NCBI RefSeq assembly: GCF_023101185.1 | Contig: NZ_CP078077.1 | Location: 2,137,630 to 2,201,629 of the forward strand | Direction of reading: 5' to 3' | Source: Microbacterium galbinum | GTDB lineage: Bacteria > Actinomycetota > Actinomycetes > Actinomycetales > Microbacteriaceae | DNA length: 64,000 nucleotides | Part shown: positions 7,838 through 16,552 of the stretch, piece after piece | How positions within the stretch are numbered: the stretch's first letter is position 1 | Layout of the letters: each line of letters starts with the position of its first letter | The notes under the pieces: model-generated | The model's database searches: none | Seen by the model: only the letters and a program-made list of their open reading frames with translations | Told to the model about the DNA's origin: nothing | Position numbers and translations under genes: made by a program

Positions 7838-9790
7838 TCAGGTCGCGAGCACCGCCGTGGCCGAGGTCGTGCGCCGCAGGGCCACCGCGAGGGTGGTCGC
7901 GATGAGGGCGAGCACACCCCAGACGACGAGGCCGGCGACGGCGGAACCGCTCCCGGCGATCAGTCCCGCGAATGCGGGTGAGGTCGGAAGCGCGGCGCCG
8001 AGGCCCGCGAGCCAGTCCGGCACGGTCGAGATCAACCCGGTCGCGACGGCCAGCACGCCGATCAGGGCGCTGACCCAGCGTCCGACTCCGCCGAAGATCG
8101 CGACGAGCGCCTGGTTCACCGCGGCGAAGACGACACCCGCGAGCACGGCGGTGCCCGCGAAGGTCCACCAGGCGGCCGCATCGTACGAGGCGACGAACTG
8201 CACGATGATCGAGACCAGCAGTCCCTGTCCGGCGCCGATCAGCGCCGCGGGCCAGAAGGCGCGCAGTGCGAGCGTCGGCGACGAGCGGCGCGACGTCAGG
8301 GTGCGGGCGGTGTGCGCGCGCATGACGATGAACGACGCCAGGCCACCGAACCACAGCACCACCGCGGCGAGCAGCGGGATGGCGGTGGGGCCGAAGATCG
8401 TGTCCATCGACGAGGTCGACTCGACCGGGTCGGCGATCACCGAGGCGATCGACGTCGACTCGGAGTCGCTGAACGAGGGGAGCGAATCGGATGCCGTGCG
8501 CAGACCGCCGGCGAGGTCGCCCGCGCCGGTCGCGAGGGTGTCGAGGCCCGTCGCGAGTTCGGTGGCGCCGGTCGCGAGTTCGGTCGCGCCGCTCGAGAGC
8601 TGGCCCGCGCCGGTCGCCAGCGCGCGGGCCCCCGCGGCCGACTGGTCGACTCCCTCGGTCGCGAGCTGGTTGAGCCCGGCCGAGATCTGGCTGGCGCCGG
8701 TGCCTGCCTCGTTCATGTTGGTCGCCAGGGTGGATGCCGCGGCTGGGAGGCCCGTGGCCACCGGGGAGAGGTAGGCCGATGCCGTACCGGCGGCGGTCGC
8801 GGAGGTTGCGGCGGACGTCGCCACCTCGCCGAGCTTCGTGCAGAAGTCCGGGTCGGTGACCGACTGAGCGCAGGTGGCGGCGAGCTTGCCGAGTTCTGTG
8901 GCCGTCTTGGCCGACTCCGAGGCAGCCGTGTCGAGGAAGGGGGCCCCGCCCTGCGCGGCTCCGACGAGCTTGGCGAAGTCTCCGTTCGGATCGTTCAGCG
9001 CGGCCGCCCCACCGGTCAGCCCCGCCCCGAGCTCGCCCGCGGCGCCGGCGAGCTGGCGCGTGTTCGTGGCGATCGTGTCGAGACCGGTCGCCAGCGACGT
9101 GGCGCCGGTGCCGAGGTCGCCCGCGCCGGTCGCGAGCTGGGTGGCGCCGTCGGCGATCGCGGCCGCGCCGGTCGCGGCATCCCGTGCGCCGTTCGCCAGG
9201 TCGAGTGCACCGGAGGCGGCCTCGCCGATCTGATCGCCGATCGTCGTGAAGCCGACCAGGATGTTCTCGGTCGTGGCCTCCGACAGCGTGGTGCCGAGCG
9301 TGGACGCCGCGACGTTCGCGATCTGCCCCGTGATGAGGTCGTCGGCGACGAGACCGTCGTCCGGCGTGGTGACCTCGATCGTCGCCTTCTCGGGCGTGCC
9401 CTCGCCCTCGGAGATCGTGCGTCCGGCCGAGGTGGCCGCCGACGAGAAGTCCTCGGGGATGGTGATGACCGCCTGGTAGTCGCCGTTCGCGAGACCTTCG
9501 GCGGCGTCGTCCTCGTTGGAGATCACCCAGGTGAGGTTCGAGTCGAGGTCGTCCGACCCCTCCACGAGTCCGGACGCGAGCTGACGCCCGAGGGGTGTGA
9601 CCTGTCCGTCGATCTCGACCGGCTCGTCGAGGTTCACGATCGCGGCGGTCATCGAGTCCAGGCGCTCGGTCGGATTCTGGAGAGCGGTGACGAGGATGCC
9701 GCCGATCGCCGCGGGCAGCAGCAGGATGCCGAGGATCGTCAGCCACGTGATGGGCTTGCGGGAGCGTGCGCGCTCGATGGGGAGGGTCAT
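7838..9790 (-). CDS. YhgE/Pip family membrane protein
   Basis: A 650-residue protein of the phage-infection-protein (Pip/YhgE) family, related to ABC-2 type exporters. One N-terminal membrane helix (about 18-36) is followed by a large extracellular region. That region has repeated Ala-Thr-Gly units such as ATGAGDLGTGATSLATGLD, spaced like heptads and typical of the family's helical stalk. Five or so C-terminal helices follow (about 450-640). The ATG overlaps the stop of the upstream MMPL gene (ATGA), so the two are co-translated. The family is linked to surface display, type VII-like secretion and phage adsorption in Gram-positive bacteria. The substrate here is unknown. Confidence 0.85.
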   Translation of the reverse strand: MTLPIERARSRKPITWLTILGILLLPAAIGGILVTALQNPTERLDSMTAAIVNLDEPVEIDGQVTPLGRQLASGLVEGSDDLDSNLTWVISNEDDAAEGLANGDYQAVITIPEDFSSAATSAGRTISEGEGTPEKATIEVTTPDDGLVADDLITGQIANVAASTLGTTLSEATTENILVGFTTIGDQIGEAASGALDLANGARDAATGAAAIADGATQLATGAGDLGTGATSLATGLDTIATNTRQLAGAAGELGAGLTGGAAALNDPNGDFAKLVGAAQGGAPFLDTAASESAKTATELGKLAATCAQSVTDPDFCTKLGEVATSAATSATAAGTASAYLSPVATGLPAAASTLATNMNEAGTGASQISAGLNQLATEGVDQSAAGARALATGAGQLSSGATELATGATELATGLDTLATGAGDLAGGLRTASDSLPSFSDSESTSIASVIADPVESTSSMDTIFGPTAIPLLAAVVLWFGGLASFIVMRAHTARTLTSRRSSPTLALRAFWPAALIGAGQGLLVSIIVQFVASYDAAAWWTFAGTAVLAGVVFAAVNQALVAIFGGVGRWVSALIGVLAVATGLISTVPDWLAGLGAALPTSPAFAGLIAGSGSAVAGLVVWGVLALIATTLAVALRRTTSATAVLAT

Positions 9791-12558
9791 GCGGTCACCT
9801 CGGTGGTTGCGGTCGCCCGTCGCGGGGCGCGGGTGTCGAGAAGGTTCGCGTCGGGCCAGCCGGCCTCCGCGAGGATCGTGCGGGCGGTCGCCGCATCGGA
9901 CGCCGTGGCGAAGACGGCCAGGGAACGTGTGGCCGCGGCATCCCGCAGCATCGCCGTCACCTGGTCGCGTCGGCCTCCGGACAGTCGGTCGATGCCGTCG
10001 ACGACCACGACCTCCGAGCGCCCGCGCAGGGCCTCGGCGAGGTCGTCGAGTGCGGCATCCGCATCGTCGACGATCACGCAGCCGACGTGCGCACGCACCC
10101 AGGCGGCCCGGCCGGGGAGCAGGTGCCCGGCGACGCGGAGTCGCCCCTCGTCGGCGGACACGCGACCGGCGACGGCCAGAGCGAGGGTCCGCCGCTCACG
10201 GGCGTCGCCACCGGTCGCGATCAGCGCTTCGCCCGGAGCGACCCGGAACGACAGGGCTTCCACGACCGGTGCGTCGGTGCTGACCGTGAGCTCGTCGGCC
10301 GCGACGACCGAGCCGTCGCCCGGCCACTCGGCCAGATGGCGTTCGCGCTCGACGGCTTCACCCTCGATGTCGACGCGGGGGAGGATGCGCTCGAGCCAGG
10401 CGGGGATCTGCCAGGCGTGTTCGCCGAGGATCGCCATGAGGGCGGGGATGAGCGTCATGCGCACGAGGAATGCGTCGATCGCGATGCCGGCCGCGAGGCC
10501 CAGCGCGATCGGCTTGAGAGACGAGTCGCCCTCCGGCACGAACGCGACGAACACCGCGAACATGATGAGTCCGGCGGCGGTGACGACCTTCGCCGATCCC
10601 GTGAAGCCGCTGCGGACGGCGCGCTGAGCGGCGGCCCGGCGTTCGGCGCGCGAGGCGGAGCGCGAGGCGCGATCGTGCACGAAGTCCTCGCGCATGCGCG
10701 AGACGAGGAAGACCTGGTAGTCCATCGCGAGGCCGAAGAGCACGCCCATGAGCACGATGGGCATGAAGCTGATGATCGGGCCGACCTTCGCCACGTGCAG
10801 CAGATCGGCGAACCAGCCCCACTCGAACACCGCGCCCACCACGCCGAAGGCGGCGACGATCGAGAGCAGGTAGCCGAGGGCCGCCGTCACGGGCACCCAC
10901 AGCGAGCGGAACACGATGGTGAGGAGCACGAGCGACAGCCCGATCACGAAGATCCCGAAGGGCAGCAGAGCGCCTCCGAGCTGGTCGGAGATGTCGATCC
11001 CGACCGCCGTGAACCCGGTGACCTTGAGGTCGATGCCGAACTCGTCGAGCCACTCGTCGTGGTGCGAGCGAAGTTCACGCACGAGGTCGGCGGTGGCGGG
11101 GTCGTCGGGCGCGGTCTCGGGGATGATCTGCACGATGCCGGTGTCGGCGGTCTCGTTCGGGGTCGAGAGCGCGACGTCTTTCACCCCGTCGATCTTCGCG
11201 ACCGCGTCGCCGAGGTCGTCCATCAGCCCGACTGGATCGGTGGAAGTGACGATCGTGCCGGTGAGGATGAGGGGGCCGTTGAAGCCGGGACCGAACTCCT
11301 CGCCCACGATGTCGTAGCTCTGCCGGGCCTCGGAGTCCTTCGGCAGCACGCCGGCGTTGGGGAGGGCGAGGTCGAGGCTGAGGGCGGGCACCGCGACGAC
11401 GCCGAGACCGAGCACGACGGCGATCGACACGAGCACCGGATGCTTCGTCACACCGCCGACCCAGCGCTCGCTGAACGCCCGGCGGGGGGCGCGCGCGGAT
11501 CCGTCCTTCTTCGTCGCGGCGCGCTCCCGTCGGGGGCGGCCGACGATGCGGCCCTTCATGAAGCCGAGCACGGCGGGAGTGAGGGTGACCGCGATGGCCA
11601 CGGCGATCGCGACGGCGACGGAGGCGGCGATGCCCATCGTCGTCAGGAACGGGATGCCGGCGAAGCCGAGCCCGATCAGGGCGATGAGCACGGTGATCCC
11701 GGCGAAGACGACGGCCGAGCCGGCGGTGCCGACGGCTCGGGAGGCCGATTCCTCGGGCTCGACGCCGGCGCGCACCTGATCCTGATGCCGGGCCATGATG
11801 AACAGCGCGTAGTCGATGCCGACGGCCAGGCCCAGCATGAGGGCGAGGAGCGGGGTGGTCGACGAGACGGTGGCGAAGGCGGTGGCGGCGAAGATGCCCG
11901 CCATCGAGATCCCGACGCCGAGGATGGCGGTGAGCAGGGGGAGACCGGCGACCACGAACGAGCGGAACGTGACGATGAGCACGAGGAGCGCGATGATGAG
12001 GCCCACCGCTTCGGTCGGCGTGATGCCCGGGATCTCGGTCGCGAAGAGATCGCCGCCGAGTGCGGTCTGCGAGCCGTCCGGCAACGCCGAGCGGAGATCG
12101 TCGACCACGGCGCTCAGCTCGTCCTTGGTCGCCTCCGAGACGTCGGTCGACTGACCGTCGAACTGCAGGCGCACGATCGCGGCGGTGTCGTCGTCGTTGA
12201 TCATGCCGTCGACCATCTCGTCGTAGGGCGATGTGACGGCGAGCACGTCGTCGATGCTGCCGAGTTCGTCGACGGCGTCCTCGATGTGCGCGCGATAGTC
12301 GTCGTCGGTGACCTGATCGCCGTCGGCGGCGACGACGACGAACTGCGCGTTCGTGCCGCTCACCTGCGGGAACGAACGGGAGAGCTGCTCGAGGCCGGCC
12401 TGCGATTCGGTGCCGGGGATCGAGAACGTGTTGTCCGTGCCGGAGCCGAGCACGAGTGCCCCGGTGCCCGCGAGGCCGAGCACGAGCAGCCATGAGCCGA
12501 GCACGCGCCAGGGGTGCCGGAACGACCAGCGACCGAGTGAGGACAGGAGAGTGGACAC
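9787..12558 (-). CDS. MMPL family transporter with a C-terminal degenerate ABC-ATPase-like domain
   Basis: A 923-residue protein. Residues 1-740 form an RND-superfamily MMPL transporter: a first helix near 14-35, an extracellular loop, a helix block at about 170-345 including GLAVGIDYALFIMARH, a second loop, and a helix block to about 720 with GLAMDYQVFLVSRMRED. Residues about 742-923 are soluble and look like a worn-down ABC nucleotide-binding domain: APGEALIATGGDARERRT at the Walker A position (no GKS/T) and SEVVVVDGIDRLSGGRR at the Walker B/D-loop position, with no recognisable signature helix. The GTG at 12558 follows GGAGGAACC. It is co-translated with the YhgE gene. Cargo is likely a lipid or amphipathic compound. 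Confidence 0.85.
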   Translation of the reverse strand: MSTLLSSLGRWSFRHPWRVLGSWLLVLGLAGTGALVLGSGTDNTFSIPGTESQAGLEQLSRSFPQVSGTNAQFVVVAADGDQVTDDDYRAHIEDAVDELGSIDDVLAVTSPYDEMVDGMINDDDTAAIVRLQFDGQSTDVSEATKDELSAVVDDLRSALPDGSQTALGGDLFATEIPGITPTEAVGLIIALLVLIVTFRSFVVAGLPLLTAILGVGISMAGIFAATAFATVSSTTPLLALMLGLAVGIDYALFIMARHQDQVRAGVEPEESASRAVGTAGSAVVFAGITVLIALIGLGFAGIPFLTTMGIAASVAVAIAVAIAVTLTPAVLGFMKGRIVGRPRRERAATKKDGSARAPRRAFSERWVGGVTKHPVLVSIAVVLGLGVVAVPALSLDLALPNAGVLPKDSEARQSYDIVGEEFGPGFNGPLILTGTIVTSTDPVGLMDDLGDAVAKIDGVKDVALSTPNETADTGIVQIIPETAPDDPATADLVRELRSHHDEWLDEFGIDLKVTGFTAVGIDISDQLGGALLPFGIFVIGLSLVLLTIVFRSLWVPVTAALGYLLSIVAAFGVVGAVFEWGWFADLLHVAKVGPIISFMPIVLMGVLFGLAMDYQVFLVSRMREDFVHDRASRSASRAERRAAAQRAVRSGFTGSAKVVTAAGLIMFAVFVAFVPEGDSSLKPIALGLAAGIAIDAFLVRMTLIPALMAILGEHAWQIPAWLERILPRVDIEGEAVERERHLAEWPGDGSVVAADELTVSTDAPVVEALSFRVAPGEALIATGGDARERRTLALAVAGRVSADEGRLRVAGHLLPGRAAWVRAHVGCVIVDDADAALDDLAEALRGRSEVVVVDGIDRLSGGRRDQVTAMLRDAAATRSLAVFATASDAATARTILAEAGWPDANLLDTRAPRRATATTEVTA

Positions 12559-12589
12559 GCGGGTTCCTCCGGAGGATGGGGGATGAGGT

Positions 12590-12622
12590 GGATACACAGG
12601 TGTATCCAATACATAGATGTAT
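12590..12622. promoter_or_regulatory. Tandem TetR operators between mmpL and tetR
   Basis: Two perfect dyads occur: GGATACAC-AG-GTGTATCC (12590-12607) and ATACAT-AG-ATGTAT (12609-12622). Their centres are 17 bp apart, and they share the pattern ATACAY-AG-RTGTAT. They sit in the AT-rich gap between the divergent mmpL and tetR genes and are the obvious TetR binding sites. Confidence 0.75.
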
Positions 12623-12698
12623 CGTAAGGTCGCCCGCATTCGGAAATCTGTGTGCGGGGTGTGAGAATCGTCACGATCGCGAACACCAGGAGGTTTCG

Positions 12699-13319
12699 AT
12701 GTCGATACCGGCAACCCGGAGTCGTGAGAACACGCGCGCCCGCCTGCTCGAGGCGGCCGAGCAGCTCTTCGCGGAGGTCGGCCTCGACGGCGCCTCGGTG
12801 GAGGCGGTCTGCGAGCGTGCCGGCTTCACGCGCGGGGCGTTCTACTCGAACTTCGAATCGAAGGACGAGCTCTTCCTGATGCTCGCCGGACGTGTCGCCG
12901 AGACGCGTGTGAACGCGGTGCGCGAGCGCGTGACCGAGATCACCGCCGAGGGCGGCTTGGTGCCCGGCTGCGATCCGACCGACCTGCTGCAGAAGGTGAT
13001 GGACTCCGGAAGCGACGACCGCATGGGCGTGATGCTCATGAGCGAGATCCGCATCCGCGCGCTCCGCGACGCCCAGTTCGGAGCGGCGTACCTGGCACAG
13101 GAACGCGAGATGGTCGGCAGCATCGCGCAGATCGTCACGGACATCGTCGACGCCGGGGAGCTGCGGCTGCGAGTGCCGGCCGAGGTCGCCGGCCGCATCC
13201 TCATGATCGTCTGGGAGGGCATGACCGTGCGAGGCGCGATGGCCGGGCACGACGACGCCCAGCTGCGCCGCGCGGGCAGCGAGGAACTCGGCCGCCTGGT
13301 CGATCTGCTCCTGGTCTGA
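12699..13319 (+). CDS. TetR family transcriptional regulator
   Basis: A 206-residue TetR regulator. The N-terminal HTH (about 10-60) includes RARLLEAAEQLFAEVGLDG and the recognition segment GFTRGAFYSNFESKDEL. A ligand-binding helical domain follows. The ATG at 12699 has CCAGGAGG upstream. It is divergent from the MMPL/YhgE operon, and the shared gap contains two matching palindromes. It therefore probably represses both itself and the exporter operon until a ligand binds. It ends 6 bp from the convergent menC stop, with no terminator visible between. Confidence 0.92.
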   Translation: MSIPATRSRENTRARLLEAAEQLFAEVGLDGASVEAVCERAGFTRGAFYSNFESKDELFLMLAGRVAETRVNAVRERVTEITAEGGLVPGCDPTDLLQKVMDSGSDDRMGVMLMSEIRIRALRDAQFGAAYLAQEREMVGSIAQIVTDIVDAGELRLRVPAEVAGRILMIVWEGMTVRGAMAGHDDAQLRRAGSEELGRLVDLLLV

Positions 13320-13325
13320 GGCGCC

Positions 13326-14303
13326 TCAGCCCGCGTCGAGCACGCGGTAGCTGCGCTCGAGGCGCGCGAACCACCAGTCGCGGCGGTCGTCGTCGGCGGC
13401 GAGGCGGTCGAGCGCGGCACCGTCCGGGGTGACGCGGTCGGCGGGGATCACCCCGTCGCGGGGGCGTCGATCGGCGACGTCGTCGAGGAAGAGCGATGCC
13501 GTGCCGAGGCCGCAGTCGTAGTCGAGGTGGGGGAGGGCGGCGGCGAGGGCGGCGCCCTGCGAGAGTCCGACGGCGGTGTCGAGGGCGCTCGACACGACCG
13601 CCGGAAGCCCGGTCGCGGCGATGAGCTGGAGGGCGTGGGTCACTCCGCCGAGCGGCTGCGCCTTCACGACGATGAGGTCGGCGGCCCCGGCGCGCGCCAC
13701 GGCCAACGGGTCGGACGACTTGCGGATGCTCTCGTCGGCGGCGACCGGGATGCCCAGGTGCTTCACGCGGGTGCGCAGCTCGGCGAGTTCCTCGACCGTC
13801 GCGCACGGCTGCTCGACGTACTCGAGGTCGAACTCGTTCAGCGCGTGCACGGCGTGCTCGGCCTCGTCGATGTTCCAGAGGCCGTTCGCATCGACGCGGA
13901 TGCGGCCCTCCGGCCCCATCGCCTCGCGCACGGCGCGCACGCGGGCGATGTCGTCGGCGAGCGTCTGCCCGGGTTCGGCGACCTTCACCTTGGCGGTGCG
14001 GCATCCGGAGAAGCGAGCGAGCACGTCCGGCACGCGTGCGGCCTCGACCGCGGGGATCGTGGCGTTGACGCGGATGCCGTCGCGCAGGGGTGAGGGTTGC
14101 GGACGCCAGGCGAAGTCGATCGCCGCGGCGAGCCAGGTGGCGGCCTCGGCATCCGCGTACTCGGTGAAGGGGGAGAACTCGGCCCACCCCTCCGGCCCCT
14201 CGAAGAGGAGCGCCTCCCGGGTGTCGACGCCCCGGAATCGCGTGTGCATCGGCAGGGCGACCACGCGTGCGGTGGAGAGGATCTCGCTGAGTTCGGGCGT
14301 CAT
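13326..14303 (-). CDS. menC: o-Succinylbenzoate synthase
   Basis: A 325-residue enolase-superfamily enzyme that dehydrates SHCHC to o-succinylbenzoate in menaquinone synthesis. The active-site pattern is present: a Lys in TAKVKVAEPG, metal ligands in RVDANGLWN, EYVEQP and AADESIRK, and the second Lys in LIVVKAQPLGG. The ATG at 14303 is preferred because alignment-like features of the family begin at MTPELSEILSTARVVALP. ATGs at 14312 and 14318 are possible alternatives, the latter close to a GGGAG. It is divergent from menB across a long perfect hairpin. Confidence 0.92.
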   Translation of the reverse strand: MTPELSEILSTARVVALPMHTRFRGVDTREALLFEGPEGWAEFSPFTEYADAEAATWLAAAIDFAWRPQPSPLRDGIRVNATIPAVEAARVPDVLARFSGCRTAKVKVAEPGQTLADDIARVRAVREAMGPEGRIRVDANGLWNIDEAEHAVHALNEFDLEYVEQPCATVEELAELRTRVKHLGIPVAADESIRKSSDPLAVARAGAADLIVVKAQPLGGVTHALQLIAATGLPAVVSSALDTAVGLSQGAALAAALPHLDYDCGLGTASLFLDDVADRRPRDGVIPADRVTPDGAALDRLAADDDRRDWWFARLERSYRVLDAG

Positions 14304-14332
14304 GGGTCTCATTCTCATCTCCCGCCGCCGTT

Positions 14333-14387
14333 CCCGTCGCACTTTCCGTCGGTCCGGCCGGATCTTTCCGACGGAAAGTGCGACGGG
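14333..14387. repeat. Long perfect inverted repeat between menC and menB
   Basis: Two 20-bp arms are perfect reverse complements: CCCGTCGCACTTTCCGTCGG at 14333-14352 and its complement at 14368-14387. The 15-nt loop is itself partly palindromic (TCCGGCCGGA). It lies in the divergent promoter gap, where a terminator is not expected. It may be a transcript insulator, a regulatory hairpin or a mobile REP-like element. Confidence 0.75.
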
Positions 14388-14419
14388 GGCGCAGCCGCGC
14401 GCGGGAATAGGGTGGAGAG

Positions 14420-15367
14420 GTGACCAGCGCATTCGTCTCCGACCTGTTCGACCCCGCCGAGTGGCAGCTCGCGCCCGGCGCCGAGGACTACACCGACATC
14501 ACGGCCCACGTCTCGAACGACGGAGGCATCGCGCGCATCGCCTTCCACCGGCCGGAGGTGCGCAACGCCTTCCGCCCCCACACGGTCGACGAGCTCTACC
14601 GTGCCCTCGACATCGCCCGTCAGGACCCGCGCATCGGCGCGGTGCTGCTCACGGGCAACGGCCCCAGCGCGAAGGACGGCGGATGGGCGTTCTGCTCGGG
14701 CGGCGACCAGCGCATCCGGGGGCGCGACGGGTACAAGTACCCCGCCCCTTCGACAGGCTCAGGGATCGAGGGGGGAGGCTCAGGGACCCCGGCTTCTCCG
14801 TCCCCCGCCTCGTTGGGCCGCCTGCACATCCTCGAGGTGCAGCGTCTGATCCGCTTCATGCCGAAGGTCGTCATCGCGGTCGTGCCCGGATGGGCGGCGG
14901 GTGGCGGGCATTCGCTCCACGTGGTCTGCGACCTCACGATCGCCAGCGCCGAGCACGGACGCTTCAAGCAGACGGATGCCGACGTCGGCAGCTTCGACGC
15001 CGGATACGGTTCCGCGTACATGGCCCGCCAGACCGGGCAGAAGATCGCCCGCGAGGTGTTCTTCCTCGCCGAGGAGTACTCGGCGCAGCGCGCCTATGAG
15101 ATGGGCGCGGTCAATCGCGTGGTGCCGCACGCCGAGCTCGAGCGCGAGGCGCTCGCGATGGCCCGCACCGTGCTGACCAAGTCGCCGACCGCCATCCGCA
15201 TGCTCAAGTTCGCGTTCAACGCCGTCGACGACGGACTCGTCGGGCAGCAGGTCTTCGCGGGCGAGGCGACGCGTCTCGCCTACGGCACCGACGAGGCCGT
15301 CGAGGGGCGCGATTCGTTCCTCGAGAAGCGCGACCCCGACTGGTCGTCGTTCCCCTGGCACTACTGA
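14420..15367 (+). CDS. menB: 1,4-Dihydroxy-2-naphthoyl-CoA synthase
   Basis: A 315-residue crotonase-fold enzyme that closes the naphthoquinone ring in menaquinone synthesis. Diagnostic MenB motifs include FCSGGDQRIRGRDGYKY (about 92-108), VPGWAAGGGHSLHVVCDLTI and the catalytic DVGSFDAGYGSAYMARQ. The GTG at 14420 follows a TAGGGT -10 box (14408-14413) by 6 nt, so it is probably leaderless. Residues about 109-134 are a Ser/Gly/Pro-rich insert between YKY and LGRLHILEVQRL. The insert is encoded by a copy of an intergenic repeat (see 14746-14797), probably a surface loop that tolerates insertion. Confidence 0.93.
   Translation: MTSAFVSDLFDPAEWQLAPGAEDYTDITAHVSNDGGIARIAFHRPEVRNAFRPHTVDELYRALDIARQDPRIGAVLLTGNGPSAKDGGWAFCSGGDQRIRGRDGYKYPAPSTGSGIEGGGSGTPASPSPASLGRLHILEVQRLIRFMPKVVIAVVPGWAAGGGHSLHVVCDLTIASAEHGRFKQTDADVGSFDAGYGSAYMARQTGQKIAREVFFLAEEYSAQRAYEMGAVNRVVPHAELEREALAMARTVLTKSPTAIRMLKFAFNAVDDGLVGQQVFAGEATRLAYGTDEAVEGRDSFLEKRDPDWSSFPWHY
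14746..14797 (+). repeat. Intergenic-type repeat embedded in menB coding sequence
   Basis: The segment contains CCCTTCGACAGGCTCAGGGA followed about 10 nt later by GGCTCAGGGACCCCGG. Related CTCAGGGACC-containing elements occur outside genes, for example the inverted repeat at 33661-33740. Here the element is in frame and adds about 17 low-complexity residues to MenB. Confidence 0.6.
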
Positions 15368-15376
15368 GGCACCGTC

Positions 15377-16519
15377 ATGACCGCGCTGATCCCGATCGAA
15401 GCCGATGATCCGCAGCCGCTGAGTGTCGCGCTGCGGCGAGCGCTCGACGGGGGCCCGGCGCTCGGCTTCGGGATGCTCGCCGACGTGCCCGATCGGGTTC
15501 CGGTGGGCACGGCCGTCGTGATCGCGACCTCCGGGTCGAGCGGCATCCCCAAGCGCGTGGCGCTGAGCGCCGAGGCGCTGCGCACGAGCGCCGAGGCGAC
15601 CGCCGACCGCATCGGATCGGGCCGCTGGCTGCTCGCCCTCCCGACGGGGTACGTCGCGGGTCTCCAGGTGCTCGTGCGTTCGATCCTCGCGGGCACCGAA
15701 CCGGTGGCGCTGTCGGGCAGGTTCTCGCCCGAGGCGTTCGCGCACGCCACGCTGTCGATGCTGCGACACGGTGACGAGGCGCTGTACACCTCGCTGGTAC
15801 CGGCGCAGGTGGCGACGCTGCTCGACGCGGCCGACGATGTCGCCGTGCGCGCCGCGCTGCAGGCCTACCGCTCGATCCTCGTCGGCGGGCAGTCCCTGCC
15901 CGAGCCGCTGCGCGAGAGGGCATCCGATCTGGGCGTGCGCCTCGTGCGCACCTACGGCTCGACCGAGACCAGCGGCGGATGCGTCTACGACGGGGTTCCC
16001 CTCGACACCGTCTCGGTGCGCACCGTCGACGGAGAGCTGCGCATCGCGGGGCCCATGCTCGCCGACGGCTACCTCGGCGACGATGAGCTGACCTCGCGGG
16101 TGTTCGTGCGCGACGAGCACGGCATCCGCTGGTATCGCACGGGCGACCTCGGCCTGGTCGAGAACGGGGTCGTGCGGGTGCACGGTCGCGCCGACAACGT
16201 CATCGTGTCGGGCGGCATCAACATCTCCCTCGATCGCGTCGAGCGGATCGTGCGGCAGGTGCCGGGTCTCCATCAGGCCGTGGTGGTCGGCATCGACGAC
16301 GAGCGGTGGGGCGAGGCATCCGTCATCGTCGCCGCCCGCGGCGAGGTGCTGCGCCGCAGCGAATCAGACCAGCTCGTGCACGCGCGCGACGCCGTCGCCG
16401 AGGCGCTCGGCAAGCACGCGCGTCCGGCGCGCCTGATCCTCGTCGACGAGATCGCGACGCTCGCCTCCGGAAAGCCCGACCGCGAGGCGATCCGCCGCAT
16501 CGCCGCCGAGCTGCGCTGA
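15377..16519 (+). CDS. menE: o-Succinylbenzoate-CoA ligase-like AMP-binding enzyme
   Basis: A 380-residue short adenylate-forming enzyme. The P-loop ATSGSSGIPKRV is near 54-65, the adenine motif YGSTETSGG near 193-201, WYRTGDLG near 255-262, and the C-terminal catalytic Lys is in LASGKPDRE near 365. The length is short for the ANL superfamily but usual for actinobacterial MenE. It starts 10 nt after menB, so menB-menE form an operon and the substrate is most likely o-succinylbenzoate. The next step uses MenB directly. Confidence 0.88.
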   Translation: MTALIPIEADDPQPLSVALRRALDGGPALGFGMLADVPDRVPVGTAVVIATSGSSGIPKRVALSAEALRTSAEATADRIGSGRWLLALPTGYVAGLQVLVRSILAGTEPVALSGRFSPEAFAHATLSMLRHGDEALYTSLVPAQVATLLDAADDVAVRAALQAYRSILVGGQSLPEPLRERASDLGVRLVRTYGSTETSGGCVYDGVPLDTVSVRTVDGELRIAGPMLADGYLGDDELTSRVFVRDEHGIRWYRTGDLGLVENGVVRVHGRADNVIVSGGINISLDRVERIVRQVPGLHQAVVVGIDDERWGEASVIVAARGEVLRRSESDQLVHARDAVAEALGKHARPARLILVDEIATLASGKPDREAIRRIAAELR

Positions 16520-16552
16520 GGGGCGCCATCGCGGCCCGTGCCAGACTGGGGC

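Noticed and set aside
8312..12495. Long plus-strand open frames opposite the YhgE and MMPL genes
   Set aside because: Their translations are repetitive Arg/Gly/Glu-rich sequence without motifs, while the opposite strand encodes intact membrane proteins.
14318..14432. Upstream extension of menC through the hairpin
   Set aside because: The extra residues would be encoded by the inverted repeat, are Arg-rich and unlike the family. The start near 14303 is better supported.
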